Part shown: in pieces, positions 4,913-7,895 of the stretch
How the letters are laid out: the number at the start of each line of letters is the position of its first letter
How positions within the stretch are numbered: position 1 is the stretch's first letter
Source: DATDOY01 sp035293045
GTDB taxonomy: Bacteria; Actinomycetota; Acidimicrobiia; IMCC26256; JACPCJ01
Assembly: GCA_035293045.1 (NCBI GenBank)
Contig: DATDOY010000247.1
Location: 1-7,895 of the forward strand
Reading direction: 5' to 3'
Length of the DNA stretch: 7,895 nucleotides
Notes under the pieces: generated by a model
The model's database searches: none
The model's input: the letters and a program-made list of their open reading frames with translations, nothing else
What the model was told of the DNA's origin: nothing
Program-made: the position numbers and the translations under genes

Positions 4913-7204
4913 ATGGCAAACGAGCAGCACACCGTCGGGCCGAGCACCCCAATCGAGTTGATCGAGGCTGCGTACGCGCGCTTCCCGCAAGCGAGCGCCG
5001 TCGCTCGCGAGCGCCTCGACCGGCCGATCACCTTGGCCGAGAAGGTGCTCTTCGCCCACGCCGACGACGCGACAACGCTCGGCACGGCCCGCGGCGTCGA
5101 CTACGGCGACTACCGGCCCGATCGCGTCGCCATGCAGGACGCCACTGCGCAGATGGCGCTGCTCCAGTTCATGCTGGCGCGTCTGCCCAGCGTCAAGGTG
5201 CCCTCGACGGTTCACTGCGACCACCTGATCCAGGCGCACACGGGGGCCGACAGCGACCTCAAGGTCGCCCTCGACGTCAACGACGAGGTGTACGACTTCC
5301 TCGCCACGGTGTCGCAGAAGTACGGCATCGGGTTCTGGAAGCCGGGCGCGGGCATCATCCACCAGGTCGTGCTCGAGCAGTACGCCTTCCCGGGCGGGAT
5401 GATGATCGGCACCGACTCCCACACGCCCAACGCCGGCGGCCTCGGCATGATCGCCATCGGCGTGGGCGGCGCCGACGCCGTCGACGTCATGGCCGGGTGG
5501 CCGTTCAACATGCGGGCTCCGAAGGTGATCGGCGTCCATCTGACCGGATCCCTCTCCGGGTGGACCGCGCCCAAGGACATCATCCTGAAGGTGGCCGAGA
5601 TCCTCACGGTGAAGGGTGGAACCGGGGCCATCATCGAGTACTTCGGCCCGGGTACCGCGTCGATCTCGGCGACCGGCAAGGCGACGGTGACCAACATGGG
5701 CGCCGAGATCGGCGCGACGACGTCAATCTTCCCCTACGACGAGCACGCGGCGATGTACCTGAAGGCGACGGGGCGCGAGTACGTCGCCGACCTCGCCACC
5801 AAGCACGCCGACATCCTGGTCGCTGATCCGGAAGTGGCGTCCGATCCCGAGCGCTTCTTCGACCGCGTGATCGAGATCAATCTCGACACGCTCGAACCAC
5901 ACCTCGTCGGCCCCCACACCCCCGACAAGGCGCGGCCGGTGTCGGCCATGGAAGAAGAGGCGGCGGCGGAGGGCTACCCGACCGACGTCCGCTACTACCT
6001 GATCGGTTCGTGCACGAACTCGTCGTACGAGGACATCGGTCGCGCCGCGCACATCGCTCGCCAGGCCGCGGCGCACGGGTTGCGGGTGGCGAAGCCGCTG
6101 CTTGTCACCCCGGGGTCCGAACGCGTGCGCTCCACGATCGCGCGCGACGGCCTGCTCGCCGACCTCGAAGCGATCGGCGCGACGGTCCTCGCCAACGCGT
6201 GCGGGCCCTGCATCGGCCAGTGGAAGCGCGACGACATTGTCGAGGGGGAGCGCAACAGCATCGTCAGCTCCTACAACCGCAACTTCCCGGCGCGCAACGA
6301 CGGCAACACCGAGACGCTGTCGTTCATAGGGTCGCCCGAGACGGTTGTCGCGCTCTCGCTGTCGGGACGCCTGGACTGGGACTTTGTGCACGACGCGCTC
6401 GCCACGCCGGACGGCGACGTCGTGTTCGAGGCGCCGGAGGCCGACGAACTCCCCGACAAGGGCTTCGATAGCGGCGACATCGGGTACGTCCCGCCGGCGG
6501 CGAACCCCGACGCCGTTGAAGTGCGGGTCGCCCCCGACTCCGAACGCCTGCAGTTGCTCGAGCCGTTCTCGGCCTGGAATGGCGCCGACCTCACCGGATT
6601 GCGGGTGCTGCTCAAGGCGGAGGGCAAGTGCACGACCGACCACATCAGCCCGGCGGGGAAGTGGCTGCGCTTCCGCGGCCACCTCGAGAACATCTCGGGC
6701 AACTTGTTCATCGGCGCCAACAACGCCTTCACGCCCGGCCAGCATGGGGTCGGGATCGACGTCCGCGATGGCTCTGAGGCCCCGCTGCCCGACCTCGCCC
6801 GCGCGTATCACGAGGCCGGCATCGAGTGGATCGCCGTCGGCGACGAGAACTACGGCGAGGGATCCTCGCGTGAGCACGCCGCCATGGAGCCGCGGTTCCG
6901 CGGCGCCCGCGCGATCATCGTCCGCTCGTTCGCCCGCATCCACGAGGCCAACCTGAAGAAGCAGGGCGTGCTGGCGCTGACCTTCGTCGACCCCGCGGAT
7001 TACGACAAGGTCCGGGCCGACGACGCGGTCGACATCGTCGACCTGGCGGGCCTTGCGCCCGGAGTCCCGGTGCGGGTTGTCCTTCGTCACGCCGACGGCG
7101 CGACCGACGAGATCGCCACGAGCCACACCATGAACGAGGAACAAATCGGCTGGTTCCGGGCCGGGTCGGCCCTGAACCTGCTGGCGGCCGAGCAGGCCTC
7201 GTAA
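4913..7204 (+). CDS. acn: Aconitate hydratase, mitochondrial type
   Basis: This 763-aa enzyme interconverts citrate and isocitrate through cis-aconitate in the TCA cycle, using a [4Fe-4S] cluster in the cytoplasm. The cluster ligands are Cys367 (GSCTNSSYEDIG), Cys430 and Cys433 (NACGPCIGQW), with the same 63 and 3 residue spacings as bovine Cys358/421/424. Other active-site elements are Asp103-His104 (HCDHLIQA), Asp168-Ser169-His170 (GTDSHTPN), SYNRNFPARND, and GEGSSREHAAMEPRFRGARA with the catalytic Ser at 651 and Arg653. The KKQGVLALTF segment near the C-terminus also follows the mitochondrial form. The length matches bovine mature aconitase (754 aa) rather than the roughly 890-940 aa AcnA/IRP form usual in actinobacteria or the differently ordered AcnB. 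ATG 4913 has a good ribosome binding site. Every key residue is intact. Confidence 0.96.
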   Translation: MANEQHTVGPSTPIELIEAAYARFPQASAVARERLDRPITLAEKVLFAHADDATTLGTARGVDYGDYRPDRVAMQDATAQMALLQFMLARLPSVKVPSTVHCDHLIQAHTGADSDLKVALDVNDEVYDFLATVSQKYGIGFWKPGAGIIHQVVLEQYAFPGGMMIGTDSHTPNAGGLGMIAIGVGGADAVDVMAGWPFNMRAPKVIGVHLTGSLSGWTAPKDIILKVAEILTVKGGTGAIIEYFGPGTASISATGKATVTNMGAEIGATTSIFPYDEHAAMYLKATGREYVADLATKHADILVADPEVASDPERFFDRVIEINLDTLEPHLVGPHTPDKARPVSAMEEEAAAEGYPTDVRYYLIGSCTNSSYEDIGRAAHIARQAAAHGLRVAKPLLVTPGSERVRSTIARDGLLADLEAIGATVLANACGPCIGQWKRDDIVEGERNSIVSSYNRNFPARNDGNTETLSFIGSPETVVALSLSGRLDWDFVHDALATPDGDVVFEAPEADELPDKGFDSGDIGYVPPAANPDAVEVRVAPDSERLQLLEPFSAWNGADLTGLRVLLKAEGKCTTDHISPAGKWLRFRGHLENISGNLFIGANNAFTPGQHGVGIDVRDGSEAPLPDLARAYHEAGIEWIAVGDENYGEGSSREHAAMEPRFRGARAIIVRSFARIHEANLKKQGVLALTFVDPADYDKVRADDAVDIVDLAGLAPGVPVRVVLRHADGATDEIATSHTMNEEQIGWFRAGSALNLLAAEQAS

Positions 7205-7280
7205 GAAATCCGACATACGCCGCCATTGGCGCCGATTTCGGGTCAAGGCTGCCGTCTGGACGGACGACACCTCTCCGAGA

Positions 7281-7290
7281 GGGGGAGGGG
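7281..7290 (+). promoter_or_regulatory. Purine-rich ribosome binding region of the secreted protein gene
   Basis: GGGGGAGGGG, preceded by GAGA, ends 2 nt before ATG 7293; the GAGAGGGGG part at 7277-7285 gives a workable spacing. CCTCTC at 7270-7275 is complementary to GAGAGG at 7277-7282 and could partly mask the site, though the perfect pairing would leave too tight a loop. Confidence 0.5.
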
Positions 7291-7292
7291 TC

Positions 7293-7895
7293 ATGTTGGG
7301 TGTCGCACGAGCCAGAGGGTGCTGGCCGCCGGTCCGCGCTGCGCTGCGCGGCTTCGCCGCGCTCGTCGCTCTCACCCCGCTCGTGGTCGCCGTGCTCGAC
7401 TCCGGCGCCGGTGCCTTCCCGGGCACGCCCGTACGCGTGAGCGTGCACACCGACGGTACCCAGGGCGGTGCCGGGAGTGGACCCACCGGGGTTTCGGCCA
7501 ACGGCGAGTACGTCGTGTTCGCCTCGGACGCCACCAACCTCGTCGCCGGCGACACCAACGGCGTCAAAGACATCTTCGTCCGCAACGTTGCGACGAACAC
7601 GACCGTGCGGGTGAGCGTGGCCTCGGACGGAACCCAGGGCAACAACGCGCCCGTCCCGCCACCACCGCTGGCCCCGACGAACGACGGCGCCATGGACCCG
7701 GCCATCAGCGCCAACGGCCGCCACGTGGTGTTCGCCTCCGCGTCCGACAACCTCGTCGGCGCCGACACCAATGGGTCGCTCGACGTATTCGTCCACGACC
7801 GCGACTCCGACGCCGACGGGATCTTCGATGAGGCCGGAGCGATTTCGACGAAACGGGCGAGCGTGTCGAGCCTCGGGGCCGAGAGCATCGGCGGG
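7293..7895 (+). CDS. Secreted PD40/TolB-like beta-propeller protein, 5' part (cut by window edge)
   Basis: The frame is open from ATG 7293 to the window edge (201 codons). Residues 1-41 look like a signal peptide: several arginines, a hydrophobic core (FAALVALTPLVVAVL) and a likely cleavage after AGA41. After that, two repeated units follow: VRVSV-xxDGTQGx, then (V/I)SANGxxVVFAS, NLVxxDTNGxxDxFV (residues 47-109 and 105-168). This is the PD40/WD40-like propeller repeat common in secreted actinobacterial proteins. The DTNGxxD loops and DRDSDADGIFDE (169-180) resemble calcium-binding thrombospondin type 3 or EF-hand-like loops. It probably acts outside the cell; ligand and any C-terminal domain are unknown because the 3' end is missing. 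It starts 88 nt after the aconitase; no convincing terminator separates them. Confidence 0.8.
   Translation, partial: MLGVARARGCWPPVRAALRGFAALVALTPLVVAVLDSGAGAFPGTPVRVSVHTDGTQGGAGSGPTGVSANGEYVVFASDATNLVAGDTNGVKDIFVRNVATNTTVRVSVASDGTQGNNAPVPPPPLAPTNDGAMDPAISANGRHVVFASASDNLVGADTNGSLDVFVHDRDSDADGIFDEAGAISTKRASVSSLGAESIGG

Noticed and set aside
3557..5539. 660-codon minus-strand open frame across the gntR and aconitase genes
   Set aside because: It spans three confident + strand genes and their promoter, and its composition is that of an antisense shadow.
7205..7292. Terminator between the aconitase and the secreted protein
   Set aside because: Only short stems occur (CCGTC-TG-GACGG at 7252-7263 and CGCC-ATT-GGCG), neither followed by a T-run, so no terminator is supported.
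5723..7888. Very long open frame on the minus strand opposite the aconitase and the secreted protein
   Set aside because: It mirrors the codon structure of strongly recognisable + strand genes, and its translation is Arg/Val/Gly-rich with no family motif. Long antisense frames are expected in high-GC DNA.

Overview
The window is high-GC DNA (by eye about two thirds G+C or more; not computed) with every supportable gene on the + strand. GTG starts, a mycothiol-dependent maleylpyruvate isomerase-like (TIGR03085-type) protein, probable leaderless transcripts and a PD40-type secreted propeller protein point to an actinobacterium. The mitochondrial-type aconitase and general gene style make an Acidimicrobiia-like lineage my best guess, but that is inference.

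Layout. Positions 1-123 are the right end of an IS30-family insertion sequence: the last 35 codons of the transposase plus the probable terminal inverted repeat. It abuts half of a palindromic repeat (124-147). The complete palindrome, with perfect 22-bp arms and a 4-nt loop, lies at 846-893, and between the two copies sits a DinB/MDMPI-fold gene (192-839). Next is a compact cluster: lemA (972-1544), a two-TM DUF3137-like protein (1544-2389, start overlapping the lemA stop by 1 nt), a zinc-free NADPH:quinone oxidoreductase-type MDR protein (2352-3329, overlapping its upstream neighbour by 38 nt) and a soluble protein (3383-4030) that looks like a divergent paralogue of the 1544-2389 protein.

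At 4023-4058 a well-formed promoter ends exactly on the GTG of a GntR/HutC-family regulator (4058-4882), predicting a leaderless mRNA; a TGTCTA-N8-TAGACA inverted repeat overlaps this promoter. Thirty nucleotides after the regulator, with a strong Shine-Dalgarno, lies a full aconitase of the mitochondrial type (4913-7204, 763 aa), with all three Fe-S cysteines and active-site residues intact. The window closes with the 5' part of a secreted beta-propeller-like protein (7293 to the edge).

How the parts may work together. The regulator and aconitase look like one transcription unit, suggesting local, possibly metabolite-responsive control of a TCA-cycle enzyme. LemA and the DUF3137-like protein are probably co-translated and may form a membrane-associated module. 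The most interesting observations are the IS30 end sitting at the centre of a palindromic repeat, the paralogous HFTCA-motif proteins around the oxidoreductase, and the self-contained gntR-acn unit. I found no RNA genes, CRISPR array, or stretch over 300 bases without a gene.
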